Source of the DNA: Candidatus Phycosocius spiralis
GTDB lineage: Bacteria; Pseudomonadota; Alphaproteobacteria; Caulobacterales; Aquidulcibacteraceae
Direction of reading: 5' to 3'
NCBI RefSeq assembly: GCF_030158815.1
Contig: NZ_BPFZ01000002.1
Span: forward strand, 231,732-295,731
DNA: 64,000 nt
Shown here: positions 9,422 through 18,365 of the stretch, one piece after another
Layout: the number at the start of each line of letters is the position of its first letter
How positions within the stretch are numbered: the stretch's first letter is position 1
Made by a program: the position numbers and the translations under genes
Notes under the pieces: generated by a model
What the model was told of the DNA's origin: nothing
What the model saw: the letters and a program-made list of their open reading frames with translations, nothing else
Databases searched by the model: none

Positions 9422-10540
9422 CTAAAGACAGCGGTAAAGCGCCTCGATCAAACGAGCAGCGCGCTCATCGCCCATCAAAGCGGGGGATTGTTTGTTCATA
9501 ACATAAGCGGCAGATAGCCGCTTGTCTGGGTCGCCAAAACCACCTGACCCGCCCCAGCCGGAGTGACACAAAGTGGTGGGGTTAGGTCCATAGCGCAAAT
9601 TATTATTGCGCATCACACCGCTCGCCCATTCGATTTCATAGGGCACAACAAGATCTTGACCCCGAATACGCGCCTTGGTGAATTCGGCCATGGTCGCAGG
9701 TGACACAATCTGGTGGCCGCAAATCTTCCCGTCATTGGCAAACACGCCGTATAAAGTCGCGACTGAGCGCGCAGTACCATGGCCATTGGCGGCAGGGATT
9801 TCCGCTAGGCGCCAATCGGCTCCACCGCGAGTCGGTGAAGCCCACGGCGTTAAAAAAGCCACTCTGCGGGGGTTAGTGATCTGTCCGAGGTTTGGCATCG
9901 CTTTTGGGCGGCTCATGTCCGCGCAGCGCGCATGATGTTGGAGCGGCAGACCAATCCAAAAATCAATGTTGAGGGGATCACACACATCCTTGCGCAATTG
10001 AGTGCCGAGGCTTGTACCATGCGCACGCTGCGCAAGTTCACCTGCAATATAGCCATAGGTCAATGGATGATAGCCGCTTGCGGTCGTGGGCGGCCACAAG
10101 GGGACGAGCTGTGCTAACGCCACGGCCAACGCGTGTGGGTCAAGCCAAAGGTCTGGATCAATCGGGTCAGGGAAACCCGGAACGCCTGCTTGATGCGATA
10201 AAGCCTGCGCGATCGAAACGTCTTTTCCATGAACACTAAATTCAGGCCAAAGCTTTCCAATCGGATCATCGAACTGCAGGAGGCCTTGATCATGCAGGCG
10301 CGCAATCACGAGAGCGGCGATGGGCTTGGTGGTGGAGTAAACTGGAACCAATGTCTCTTGGGTCCAAGCTTGGGTTTTGGCGCGGTCGCGATAGCCACCC
10401 ACCAAATCGACCACAATCTCGCCTTCTAAGATCGCACAAAACCCGGCACCAAGCTCAAGGTCCTCCTTAAAATTAGCACGAAATGCGTCTAAAACAGGCT
10501 CAAAGCCCGTGGCGACATAAGAATGTATAAGATCGATCAT
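9422..10540 (-). CDS. Serine hydrolase, beta-lactamase class C / EstB family
   Basis: A 372-residue protein of the class C beta-lactamase-related (penicillin-binding-fold) family. Members act as esterases, D-aminopeptidases or peptidoglycan-related hydrolases and only occasionally as beta-lactamases. The nucleophile motif is STTK (SxxK); the second catalytic Tyr is likely in YHPLTYGYIAG, and HSGWGG is near the C-terminus. There is no signal peptide, so it is probably cytosolic. The start at 10540 is chosen because AAGGAGCG precedes the ATG; the frame is open 19 codons further upstream. Its 5' end lies just before the 3' end of the pyridoxal kinase gene, so the two are probably co-transcribed. 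Confidence 0.85.
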   Translation of the reverse strand: MIDLIHSYVATGFEPVLDAFRANFKEDLELGAGFCAILEGEIVVDLVGGYRDRAKTQAWTQETLVPVYSTTKPIAALVIARLHDQGLLQFDDPIGKLWPEFSVHGKDVSIAQALSHQAGVPGFPDPIDPDLWLDPHALAVALAQLVPLWPPTTASGYHPLTYGYIAGELAQRAHGTSLGTQLRKDVCDPLNIDFWIGLPLQHHARCADMSRPKAMPNLGQITNPRRVAFLTPWASPTRGGADWRLAEIPAANGHGTARSVATLYGVFANDGKICGHQIVSPATMAEFTKARIRGQDLVVPYEIEWASGVMRNNNLRYGPNPTTLCHSGWGGSGGFGDPDKRLSAAYVMNKQSPALMGDERAARLIEALYRCL

Positions 10541-10557
10541 CGCTCCTTGTGACCCTT

Positions 10558-11391
10558 TTAAAGGAGCTTGGTCAAGGCCAAAGGTGGGACCCGCCACGCT
10601 TCATAAGCGCTGGCGACAAGAGGTAATTCTGGAGCTTGCCATTCTTGCGCGCGGCCAAGGACATAAGCCACACCCGCTAATGCGTACGCCATCGCCTGTG
10701 GTGCAGTCTTTCCATCGATCCGATGGGCCAGCATCATGGAAGCGAGTAGATCGCCCGTCCCTTTCGGCGGGTGAGTTATTTTCCCATGTAGAGCCAACCA
10801 AGCTTTATCCCCTTCGACCAACAGGCCACCAATGCCCGCTTGCGTCTCAACCGAGGAAATCAAGCAGGACCGACCCATTCCCATCCCGGCTTTGGCGATC
10901 TCAATGGGGTCGCTCGCTTGTTGGTTGGTGAGATAGGATAATTCCCACAAATTCGGGCTGAGGAGGTCAGCGCGCGGGATCAGCTCGCCGATCAAAGCAT
11001 CAGCCGTTTCTTGGCGCACATAAAGCCCAGCTGGTGCATCGCCTAATACCGGATCGACAAAAACAATCGCCTTTGGATTAGCGGCTTTAATCGCATCAAT
11101 CGCGCGTGCGGCAATTTGAACCTGATCGGCACTTGCAAAATAATTGGTGAGAACTCCGTCCACCAGCCCAAACAGGCCATTGGCCTTAATGCCTTCGAGC
11201 ATACCTTCAAAAAGGGCCGGATCAACCGGTCCACCCCCGGGCGGCCCCCAGCCAGGGTGGCGGCCAAACAAGGTGGTGGGAACATGCACGGGATCGATCT
11301 TCATCGGCGACAGGCCAATGGCCAGATTGGCGATTGTTCCGCCCACCCGACTTCCCGCAACATGCGACCCAAGAATCAACACCAAAGGCAT
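10558..11391 (-). CDS. pdxY: Pyridoxal kinase (PdxY/PdxK type)
   Basis: Ribokinase-superfamily kinase of 277 residues that phosphorylates pyridoxal as part of vitamin B6 salvage. The N-terminal VLILGSHVAGSRVGGTIANL is the pyridoxal-kinase substrate pocket region; FVDPVLGD, LSPNLWELSYL and the ATP/catalytic KGTGDLLAS are all family motifs. It is followed closely by the serine hydrolase gene on the same strand and is divergent from the CoA ester lyase gene 70 bp away. Confidence 0.9.
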   Translation of the reverse strand: MPLVLILGSHVAGSRVGGTIANLAIGLSPMKIDPVHVPTTLFGRHPGWGPPGGGPVDPALFEGMLEGIKANGLFGLVDGVLTNYFASADQVQIAARAIDAIKAANPKAIVFVDPVLGDAPAGLYVRQETADALIGELIPRADLLSPNLWELSYLTNQQASDPIEIAKAGMGMGRSCLISSVETQAGIGGLLVEGDKAWLALHGKITHPPKGTGDLLASMMLAHRIDGKTAPQAMAYALAGVAYVLGRAQEWQAPELPLVASAYEAWRVPPLALTKLL

Positions 11392-11461
11392 GTTTATCTC
11401 TTTACGGCCCCTATGGCCTTGTGGCTAGAAGGTGACACCCACTTGACGTTAAAGGCCTTCC

Positions 11462-12358
11462 ATGACCCTGATCACTGCCCGCCCGCGCCGCAGCATCCTC
11501 TATATGCCTGGAACCAATGCCAAAGCGCTTGAACGCGCCAAGACCCTGCCCACCGATGGCGTGATTTTGGACCTTGAAGACGCCGTTGCCCCAGAAGCCA
11601 AAGAAGAGGCGCGCGTCGCTGTTGCCCGAATGGTAAAGGCAGGTGGCTATGGTAATCGCGAAGTCATCATTCGGGTTAATGCGCTGAACTCGCCTTGGGG
11701 CCCTGCGGATTTGGAAGCGGCAATTGAAGCTGGCCCAGACGCGATTTTGTTTCCCAAACTATCCACCTCCCTAGAGGTAATTGCCGCCCATGAGGCGATG
11801 GAGGCTTTGGGCGCGCGTCCCTCGATGAACCTCTGGGCCATGATTGAGACCCCGCGCGCGATCTTGGAAATCGCGTCTATTGCGTCTGCCAGCACGGATA
11901 CACGCTTATCAACTTTTGTGATGGGCACCAATGATCTGGCCAAAGAAACCCGTGCGCGGCTAACGCCAGATCGAACCGCCTTTCATTATGCGCTGTCTGC
12001 CAGTGTGACGGCAGCACGGCTTTACGGTCTGACGATTATCGACGGCGTCTATAATGATATCTCAAACGTGGAAGGATTTGCGGAAATGTGCTGGCAAGGC
12101 CTTAATTTTGGCTTTGACGGCAAGACCCTCATCCATCCAAGCCAGCTTGAAACCTGCAACACTATTTTTGCGCCGAGCGCGGAAGAAGTTGCCCATGCGC
12201 GCGCCGTCATCGCAGCCTTTGCGGACCCCGCCAATGCCGGTAAGGGGGTATTGAAAGTCGATGGTAAAATGACCGAATTACTCCACCTCGAAATGGCGCA
12301 GCGCACTTTTGCTATTGCAGAAGCCATCCACACGCGGGCGCTAGATGGTGAATCGTGA
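11462..12358 (+). CDS. CitE/HpcH-type CoA ester lyase
   Basis: HpcH/HpaI aldolase/citrate lyase family protein, 298 residues. Members include malyl-CoA and beta-methylmalyl-CoA lyases and malyl-CoA thioesterase. Motifs are RSILYMPGTN at the N-terminus, the metal-binding ILDLEDAVAPEAKEEAR, MIETPRAI, FGFDGKTLIHPSQ and a C-terminal helix. The family TIM barrel is complete. In alphaproteobacteria these enzymes act in the ethylmalonyl-CoA pathway or glyoxylate metabolism; no other pathway gene is adjacent, so the substrate remains open. Confidence 0.87.
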   Translation: MTLITARPRRSILYMPGTNAKALERAKTLPTDGVILDLEDAVAPEAKEEARVAVARMVKAGGYGNREVIIRVNALNSPWGPADLEAAIEAGPDAILFPKLSTSLEVIAAHEAMEALGARPSMNLWAMIETPRAILEIASIASASTDTRLSTFVMGTNDLAKETRARLTPDRTAFHYALSASVTAARLYGLTIIDGVYNDISNVEGFAEMCWQGLNFGFDGKTLIHPSQLETCNTIFAPSAEEVAHARAVIAAFADPANAGKGVLKVDGKMTELLHLEMAQRTFAIAEAIHTRALDGES

Positions 12359-12543
12359 GATAGGTGGATCGGTCGAGTGCGTTAGTAGAGCTGTATTAAG
12401 GACAAAGATGACATGACCCAACTTAATGCGGCTAAGTTTGGGTACCTACCTAGCGTGCATGCGCTAAGCTGAGACAAGATGCACTTTGGATGAAGTCTGG
12501 ATAGACTTTGGGCCGTGCCGACCCCAAAGCTTGAAGGTAAAGC

Positions 12544-14985
12544 TTAAAAATCCGCCGAGAGGGTGACAAACACCATGCGCGATGGGATCGGGAAGCCCTG
12601 ATAGCCGCCCGAATTGCCAGTCACAACCGCCGTCGAAATCCCTTTCACATTGCCCAGGTTAGAGACATTAGCGCTGATCTTGGCAACCTTGGCCCAGTTA
12701 GGCTTGACCGCCTCTAGGTTCCAACTGGCCTGTAGACCGATTAGGAAATTGGACTTAACCGATAAGTCGTTCAGATAGGTTACATAGCGCCGCCCGACAT
12801 AGTCTCCGGTCAGCTGGCCTTCAAATGCGCCATAGCGGACACTTAGCACCGTCTTGTTCATCCATTTCGGCGATAGGGGCACAGACTTGCCGCCCGTGGC
12901 CACTGTGACAGGCTCAACCACGCCATTGACCACCCTTGTGCCGCTCAAATAGTCCTGCGCATATTGGGCATCAGTAAAGGAGATCGCATTATAAAGTCGG
13001 TAATGAGGGCCAAAATCCAACGTTGCAGCAATATCAACCCCATCGGTTTTTACATCACCGACATTGGCCAGGATAGCTGGGGCCGGGTTGATGAAGTTAA
13101 AGGGCGCAATGTTCAAAAGCCTGTTCTGGAAATCGACATGGAAGGCATTGATTTGGCCCTCAATAGCAGTGATTGGGCCAAGATCAAGATCGCGGCGGGT
13201 GCGCAGACCGACCTCGTAAGTCCAGGAAGTTTCTGGCTTGACCGTATCTTTGAACAAATCAAAAGCCGCCTGTGTTCCGAGGCTCCAAGGCGTAAAGCCG
13301 TAAAAGCCGCTGCCAGCACCATAGGTCAGGAATTGGCGCAGGTTTTTTTGAGCATTCACAAAGACCTGCTCTTGATCGGTTAGATCCCAAACCAAACCGG
13401 CTTGGGGTAAGATCCATTCACCAGACTGCAAACGTCCGCTTGGAAAATGCACGGGCACGGTGGCGGTGGGCAGATTGACCTGATTGACCGGGAACTTGCC
13501 GTTGGCCCATTGCTGGCTCGACTTAAAGCCGTATTGCAAAAGAAGCTTGGGCTGAATCTGCCACTGGTCCTGGGCATGCAGCTGGATAATATTCACAAAA
13601 TGCTCGGCGTGATATTGGGTGAGAGCCTTCGGGCCCGATGGCACATCATAAGGTGACAGATTATTATTGGCCGCCGTCATGGGATACCAGACCCGGTGTT
13701 GGGCTGGCTCATTATGCTCAATCCAGACCCCAGCATCGATCTTGTGATCGCCAATTTCCCAATTCAGGGTCGAAAGGCCGCCGCTGCGATTAATCCGGTA
13801 TTCCGTGGTCCGCACCGCATAACCGGAACCGCCAAATAGGGCTGAAATGTTTTGCAAGGTCTGGGCTGAGGTCGCACCGCCAACCACGAGGTTTGGATAA
13901 TAGGCGGCAAATAGGCCGGGCAGGCCCGCCGTATTGATCGGGCCCGCCACAATGCCGCGTCCATAATTATAATGATAATAGACCTGATTGCTCCAGGTTA
14001 GCTTCGGTGCCAGATCGAACTCATATTTGACATAGGTCAGCAGGTCTTCGCGCTGGGCAGCGCTGAAACAATTGGAGAAATTATTGCCCTGATAGGCCGG
14101 CGGCGTGCCATTGGTCAGATTGTTCTTACAGGCGGTCAGGTCGGGATAGATGAATTTGCGCGTATAAGGAAAATAGGTTGAGCTGGCAGTCTGGGCAGTG
14201 CCATAGGCGGTTGCGTCCTCATTCGGCTCGACCTTTTTCTGGGCATTGAAATAGGCCGTTAGCCTGCCCTGACCGGCATCATGGACATATTTCACATTGA
14301 TCTGATCTGCCTTTTGGTGGCCGTCAAAATCCCAAGCCCTGGCATCATGGTGCAGATAAGATACAAAGGCACTGCCTCCGCCGTCGGACCGGCCCGTATC
14401 AAACCGCAAAAACGTCCGGGTCGCCTCATAGCTGCCTAGGGTCTGGTTGACCGTAAAGATGCGATTGGCGGCAGGTGCCCGGGAAAAAGTCTCAATCGCG
14501 CCACCCAGATTGCTGGTCGAGGGCACGCCAAGGGCTGCTGCGCCAGAGAACAGATTGACCCGAGCAACGTTTTCACTGGTCAAGGCGCGCGAGGGGCTAA
14601 GTCCGTTATAATTGCCATATTGCTGGTCGCCGAGGGGTACCCCATCCATGGCATAGCCCAATTGCTGGGTCGAAAACCCATGCACAAACAGGGACATGTT
14701 CTGCTCATTATTGCCCCAGGGATCGGCGGTGACAAAAAGCACGCCTGGTAGGGTCTGGATGGCTTTGAGTGGGTTAACGCCTGGAATAATTTTTTGGATC
14801 TCAACCGCCTGAATCGAAATGGCTGACCGCGTTGAGATTTGGGCCGTAACCACCACCTTGTCGGCATCTTTATCTTGGAAGGTCTTAGGTTCGGTAGCAT
14901 CCGCAAAGGCAGCGCCTGCCATTAGGTTTAAAGCCATAGCAGATACCAATGATTGCCCCCGTAGCAAAATCATATGCCCCATCAT
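12544..14985 (-). CDS. TonB-dependent receptor
   Basis: Outer membrane receptor of 813 residues. The signal peptide ends around AGAAFADA; the plug includes KIIPGVNPLKAIQTLPGV, MDGVPLGDQQYGN and SNLGGAIETFSR; the barrel ends in a typical aromatic VTLSADF. The barrel is rich in Asn/Tyr loops. It belongs to a different subgroup from the two receptors upstream. The promoter region faces a 318-bp gap holding a clear inverted repeat (15055-15080), and a MarR regulator gene lies just upstream on the same strand, so regulation by that protein is plausible. The substrate is unknown. Confidence 0.9.
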   Translation of the reverse strand: MMGHMILLRGQSLVSAMALNLMAGAAFADATEPKTFQDKDADKVVVTAQISTRSAISIQAVEIQKIIPGVNPLKAIQTLPGVLFVTADPWGNNEQNMSLFVHGFSTQQLGYAMDGVPLGDQQYGNYNGLSPSRALTSENVARVNLFSGAAALGVPSTSNLGGAIETFSRAPAANRIFTVNQTLGSYEATRTFLRFDTGRSDGGGSAFVSYLHHDARAWDFDGHQKADQINVKYVHDAGQGRLTAYFNAQKKVEPNEDATAYGTAQTASSTYFPYTRKFIYPDLTACKNNLTNGTPPAYQGNNFSNCFSAAQREDLLTYVKYEFDLAPKLTWSNQVYYHYNYGRGIVAGPINTAGLPGLFAAYYPNLVVGGATSAQTLQNISALFGGSGYAVRTTEYRINRSGGLSTLNWEIGDHKIDAGVWIEHNEPAQHRVWYPMTAANNNLSPYDVPSGPKALTQYHAEHFVNIIQLHAQDQWQIQPKLLLQYGFKSSQQWANGKFPVNQVNLPTATVPVHFPSGRLQSGEWILPQAGLVWDLTDQEQVFVNAQKNLRQFLTYGAGSGFYGFTPWSLGTQAAFDLFKDTVKPETSWTYEVGLRTRRDLDLGPITAIEGQINAFHVDFQNRLLNIAPFNFINPAPAILANVGDVKTDGVDIAATLDFGPHYRLYNAISFTDAQYAQDYLSGTRVVNGVVEPVTVATGGKSVPLSPKWMNKTVLSVRYGAFEGQLTGDYVGRRYVTYLNDLSVKSNFLIGLQASWNLEAVKPNWAKVAKISANVSNLGNVKGISTAVVTGNSGGYQGFPIPSRMVFVTLSADF

Positions 14986-15054
14986 AATCCCCTAAACGAT
15001 ACGCCGCAGCGACGTTGGAGCTGGGGTTAGATTGGAAGTTTGTCATGCGCATTG

Positions 15055-15080
15055 CATATCAGTGACAGATTATTGATATG
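15055..15080. promoter_or_regulatory. Candidate operator: perfect 7-bp inverted repeat
   Basis: CATATCA at 15055-15061 and TGATATG at 15074-15080 are separated by 12 bp, so half-site centres are about two helical turns apart. It sits 70-95 bp upstream of the receptor start on the minus strand. A dimeric regulator such as the neighbouring MarR protein could bind, by inference. Confidence 0.35.
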
Positions 15081-15228
15081 AACACGGCTAGATTTTGCCC
15101 AAGCTTTCATCAAGTTGCGCAATGGCTTAAGTTCTGTTCAACCAGCTTGAGACCCCATTCCCCATCACCTCTATTTGGCCCAAGCCTTGTATTAGCTGCA
15201 GAGGCTAGAAGTCGCATAACAAGGATAT

Positions 15229-15266
15229 CGCACGCGCAAATTAGGCTTAGCATGCGTGCGCGTGCG
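15229..15266 (-). terminator. GC-rich hairpin downstream of the MarR gene
   Basis: A perfect 10-bp stem (CGCACGCGCA / TGCGCGTGCG) with an 18-nt loop lies about 40 nt past the stop of the minus-strand MarR gene. There is no strong T-run, so termination activity is uncertain. Confidence 0.35.
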
Positions 15267-15303
15267 GCCCTATGCAGACCAAGGGCATGGATCAAACGCT
15301 AAT

Positions 15304-15879
15304 CTATTTGGAGCGTTTGTCTTTTTTCTTCTTTTTCTTTTTGTCTTTTTTCTTTTTGTCAGCCTTAGCTGGAGCAACAAGTGTCTGATCGGGTAGGGCT
15401 AAGCGTTTGAGTAAATCGACAAATAAGGCACGCTTGCTTGAAGGCAGCCGGGCGAGTACACCGGCATCATTATCGGCAAGTTTAGGAAGCGCGGCTTCAA
15501 AGACAGTTCGTCCAAGCTCGGTCAAGGATACAGCATTAGCCCGGCTATCACTTTGGGATCTCACCCGCGTGGCAAGACCTTTGGTGACCATACGTGCAAC
15601 CATTTCGGCTAAAGTCGATCGATCAATGCCCGTTTTGGCAACCAGATCGCTCTGAGAAACCCCATCTTGGTGCGCTAATACCGCCAAGACGGCCAATTGC
15701 CTTTGCGTTAGGCCTTGGGCACCCAAGGCGGCAATATGGAGTTCTGCTGCAAATTGCTGGGCCCTGTGTAACAAATGGCTGGGCGACTCATTGGGATTAT
15801 AACTGATCAATGAGCCAATGGCTTGCTCTTCAAGTTTTGCTGGTTTGGTCTTTGGTGTGCCCTGATTTAAGTCACTCAT
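15304..15879 (-). CDS. MarR-family transcriptional regulator with lysine-rich tail
   Basis: A 191-residue winged-helix regulator. The central region carries the MarR helix-turn-helix and wing: LTQRQLAVLAVLAHQDGVSQ, RSTLAEMVARMVTKGLATR and a wing with RSQSDSRANAVSLTELG. The last 20 or so residues are almost entirely Lys and Asp (for example KKKKDKKKKKKKDKRSK), an unusual low-complexity basic tail for the family that may strengthen non-specific DNA binding. The start is ATG at 15879 behind an AGGTAGG-type site; the frame extends eight codons further. The downstream receptor gene and the palindrome at 15055 are candidate targets. Confidence 0.85.
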   Translation of the reverse strand: MSDLNQGTPKTKPAKLEEQAIGSLISYNPNESPSHLLHRAQQFAAELHIAALGAQGLTQRQLAVLAVLAHQDGVSQSDLVAKTGIDRSTLAEMVARMVTKGLATRVRSQSDSRANAVSLTELGRTVFEAALPKLADNDAGVLARLPSSKRALFVDLLKRLALPDQTLVAPAKADKKKKDKKKKKKKDKRSK

Positions 15880-16005
15880 TCTGATACCTACCTTCATGCA
15901 CATTTCATAAGGGTCAATTAACCATCCATATTTTTCTACACTTGATTTTTATATGCTTTGCGACACAGATAAATGCATTGATATCCTGCAACGAAGAGCA
16001 CATTT

Positions 16006-16578
16006 ATGCCAGCTATGCCAGCTATGCCAGCCAAATTTTCATTACAACGGCCAATAGGTGATGACCATTTGCGTCAGGTTTGCGACACTTGCGGGTTCAT
16101 TTACTATCAAAATCCAAAAATTGTCGTTGGCGTGGTTGTTGGCGATGCATGCGGTCGCGTCCTCTTGTGTCGGCGGGCGATTGAGCCTCGTCTCGGTTTT
16201 TGGACGGTTCCAGCGGGCTTTATGGAAGAAGGTGAAACAACCAGCCAAGGGGCGTTACGCGAAGTTTGGGAAGAAGCTAGGGCAAAGGTTCACATCGACG
16301 CTTTATTGGGCATTTATGAGGTTCCACGCATCAGTCAGGTCCATTTCATGTATCGGGGCGTGCTGATTGGCGATGAGTTTGGCGCTGGCCCTGAAAGCTT
16401 GGAAGCGGCTTGGTTTGACTATGAGACAATCCCTTGGGATGACCTTGCATTCCCGACAGGCTATTGGGCACTCAAAGATTGGGCCAAGGTGCGTGGGCAA
16501 GAGCTTTTTTTGCCCTTCTCAAATCCGCTAGGCAGTGAGGCGATCACCCATGCCAATTCTAAAACGTTAAATCCCTGA
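16006..16578 (+). CDS. NUDIX hydrolase with N-terminal zinc-ribbon-like motif
   Basis: NUDIX-family pyrophosphohydrolase of 190 residues. The complete Nudix box GFMEEGETTSQGALREVWEE (about residues 70-89, continuing ARA) carries the GX5EX7REUXEE ligands. The preceding CDTCGFIYYQNPK is the half zinc ribbon that precedes the Nudix domain in NudC-like and ADP-ribose pyrophosphatase-like proteins. The 5' end is a triplicated 9-bp unit atgccagcY, so three in-frame ATG codons produce MPAMPAMPA. The true start could be any of the three. The substrate is probably a nucleotide sugar or dinucleotide. Confidence 0.87.
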   Translation: MPAMPAMPAKFSLQRPIGDDHLRQVCDTCGFIYYQNPKIVVGVVVGDACGRVLLCRRAIEPRLGFWTVPAGFMEEGETTSQGALREVWEEARAKVHIDALLGIYEVPRISQVHFMYRGVLIGDEFGAGPESLEAAWFDYETIPWDDLAFPTGYWALKDWAKVRGQELFLPFSNPLGSEAITHANSKTLNP

Positions 16579-16614
16579 ACGCGTCAGGCTTAGTCAGGTC
16601 AAGCGCGTTCAGGG
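16560..16614 (-). terminator. Intrinsic terminator of the HU gene
   Basis: An 11-bp perfect inverted repeat, CCCTGAACGCG (16573-16583) and CGCGTTCAGGG (16604-16614). On the minus strand the stem is followed by a T-rich ATTTAACGTTTT, just past the HU stop. The left arm overlaps the end of the NUDIX gene. Confidence 0.55.
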
Positions 16615-16632
16615 TCACTAAGAGGTCACAAG

Positions 16633-16905
16633 TTAGTTCAAGGCGTCTTTTAATGCTTTAGAAGCTTGAAATTTTGCCACTTTTGCGGCTTTGATTTGAA
16701 CTGTAGCACCTGTTGAGGGGTTGCGGCCCTGACGGGCTTCACGGTAGGTGACTTTGAATTTGCCTAGCGGGGCCAAAGTCACTTCCTCACCCGATTTCAA
16801 GGTTTTCACTATGGCAGCTGTCAAAGCATCGATAGCTGTGTTTGCTTTATCTTTGGTGATTTCTGCGGCATTGGCGACTGCGTCGATTAAATCTTTTTTA
16901 CTCAT
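16633..16905 (-). CDS. hup: HU family DNA-binding protein
   Basis: Histone-like nucleoid protein HU, 90 residues, the standard length. Starting at MSKKDLIDAVANAAEI, it has the dimerising helices, then GEEVTLAPLGKFKVTYREARQGRNPSTGATVQI, which contains the DNA-binding beta arm with the conserved RNP at its tip, and the KVAKFQASKALKDALN tail. ATG at 16905 is selected because AAGGA lies seven to eight bases upstream; an ATG two codons earlier is directly against that site. It is a single-gene unit with its own terminator. Confidence 0.95.
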   Translation of the reverse strand: MSKKDLIDAVANAAEITKDKANTAIDALTAAIVKTLKSGEEVTLAPLGKFKVTYREARQGRNPSTGATVQIKAAKVAKFQASKALKDALN

Positions 16906-17090
16906 TGTCATTTCCTTAATCTCTGGCCACCTTGATTGTCCAATCCAAAGTGGCTTGCCGCATGCCTTGAAGCGCCAAGGCATGCATAGGGCAGCAATGG
17001 CATTTCGCGATCAAAGGTCAAGGGTGGAGATATGCCTGATCGGTGCAAATCTGCTGATAAATCGCCTCTTCAGCTGCCAATTGTGTAATC

Positions 17091-18143
17091 TTATGCGACG
17101 CAAGCCCTAAATCCAGCCTCAATTTCTGCGCGAACCGTCGGTTCATGCAAGTTGCGACCGATCAAAACGAATCGGCTTTCACGCGGTTCATGGGGGGCAA
17201 AAGCCCTTTGATACCCCCCTTCCAACATCATATGCACCCCATGAATGATATAGCGCCTTGGATCATCTTGCATGTTTAGAACTCCTTTAAGGCGCAAGAT
17301 ATCAAGGCCACGTCTGTCCACGAGGTCAGAGATCCATGCATCAAACAAAGCTTCAGACAAAGGTTGTTTTACCCGCAACCCAATCGTGGCAATTCCGGCA
17401 TAATGGGGTGTATCATGATGGGAGAGGTCGTGCTTGTGTTGATGGCCATGATTATGGTCAGGAGCTTGGCCCAGATCGAACTTTACCCCTTCTAAGAAAT
17501 TCGCATCGAGTTCTAATGCGCGATCTAACGAAAAGGCACCAAGATTGAATAGCCTTTCAGGATCAATTTTAGAACGTGATGTGATCATAATTTTAGCCCC
17601 AGGATTGATCTGGCGGATAACCCCTTTGGCGGTCTCAAGCTGAATGGGGCTCGCGACATCAGCTTTGTTGAGAAGGATGACATCGCCAAAGGCGATCTGC
17701 TCGACCGCTTCACGGCTCATTTGTACCTGCTTGACAATATGGACTGCGTCCACGACGCTAATAACTGCATCTAAATAGGCGCGATTGCTAATCTCATCAT
17801 CTGCAAAAAAAGTCTGTGCGACAGGGGCAGGATCAGCCAGTCCAGTGGTCTCAATCAAGATGGCGTCAAAAACATGACCTCGCCTAAACAAGGCCCCCAT
17901 CATTCGGATCAAATCACCACGCACATAACAACAGACACACCCGTTGTTTAGCTCAAAAATCTCTTCATCCACATCGACAACCAAATCATGATCAATGCCG
18001 ATTTCGCCGAATTCATTCACGATAACCGCAAATTTTTTGCTAATCGGTGCACTTAAAATATGATTGAGCAAAGTGGTCTTACCAGCCCCCAAATAGCCTG
18101 TCAGGACCGTTACTGGGATTTTGGGCATCAACTGGGTCTGCAT
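17091..18143 (-). CDS. CobW/COG0523 family GTPase (metal chaperone type)
   Basis: G3E-family GTPase of 350 residues. It shows Walker A GYLGAGKTT, the switch-region NEFGEIGID, the metal-binding GCVCC (CxCC) motif, ETTGLADPAP and the guanine-specificity NKAD. A His-rich loop (HNHGHQHKHDLSHHD) sits between the GTPase domain and the C-terminal CobW_C domain. Known members deliver Zn or cobalt to target enzymes. The start is ATG at 18143, preceded by CAGGAAAC; a GTG at 18158 is also in frame. No obvious Zur box was identified. Zinc is the likely metal, by family. Confidence 0.9.
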   Translation of the reverse strand: MQTQLMPKIPVTVLTGYLGAGKTTLLNHILSAPISKKFAVIVNEFGEIGIDHDLVVDVDEEIFELNNGCVCCYVRGDLIRMMGALFRRGHVFDAILIETTGLADPAPVAQTFFADDEISNRAYLDAVISVVDAVHIVKQVQMSREAVEQIAFGDVILLNKADVASPIQLETAKGVIRQINPGAKIMITSRSKIDPERLFNLGAFSLDRALELDANFLEGVKFDLGQAPDHNHGHQHKHDLSHHDTPHYAGIATIGLRVKQPLSEALFDAWISDLVDRRGLDILRLKGVLNMQDDPRRYIIHGVHMMLEGGYQRAFAPHEPRESRFVLIGRNLHEPTVRAEIEAGFRACVA

Positions 18144-18332
18144 GTTTGTTTCCTGCACAGCTTAGTGCGTCATGCGTAAGGTTACGATGGGGTTGTTTGA
18201 TTATATTGTCGTAAAATAAAGGTCCATAGCAAGGACATTTTGCTCTTGGCACAACCAAAACGCATCTGGCTTTGTCAAAGTGATGGAGTGAGTTGCACAG
18301 TAAAATCTTTTACCTGTAATATTCAATTGCAG

Positions 18333-18365
18333 GAGAAAATCATTTGCCCGAGAAAATCATTTGCC
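18333..18365 (+). repeat. Tandem 16-bp direct repeat upstream of an ABC importer
   Basis: GAGAAAATCATTTGCC occurs at 18333-18348 and 18350-18365 with one base between, a 17-bp period. It lies 68 bp upstream of the substrate-binding protein start. It could be a regulator site or a recent slippage duplication. Confidence 0.6.

Larger units (their letters stand above)
14986..15303. other. Intergenic region with two inverted repeats
   Basis: No gene is seen. It holds CATATCA-N12-TGATATG (15055-15080) in the likely promoter of the receptor gene, and CGCACGCGCA / TGCGCGTGCG (15229-15238 and 15257-15266), a 10-bp GC-rich stem downstream of the MarR gene. Confidence 0.5.
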
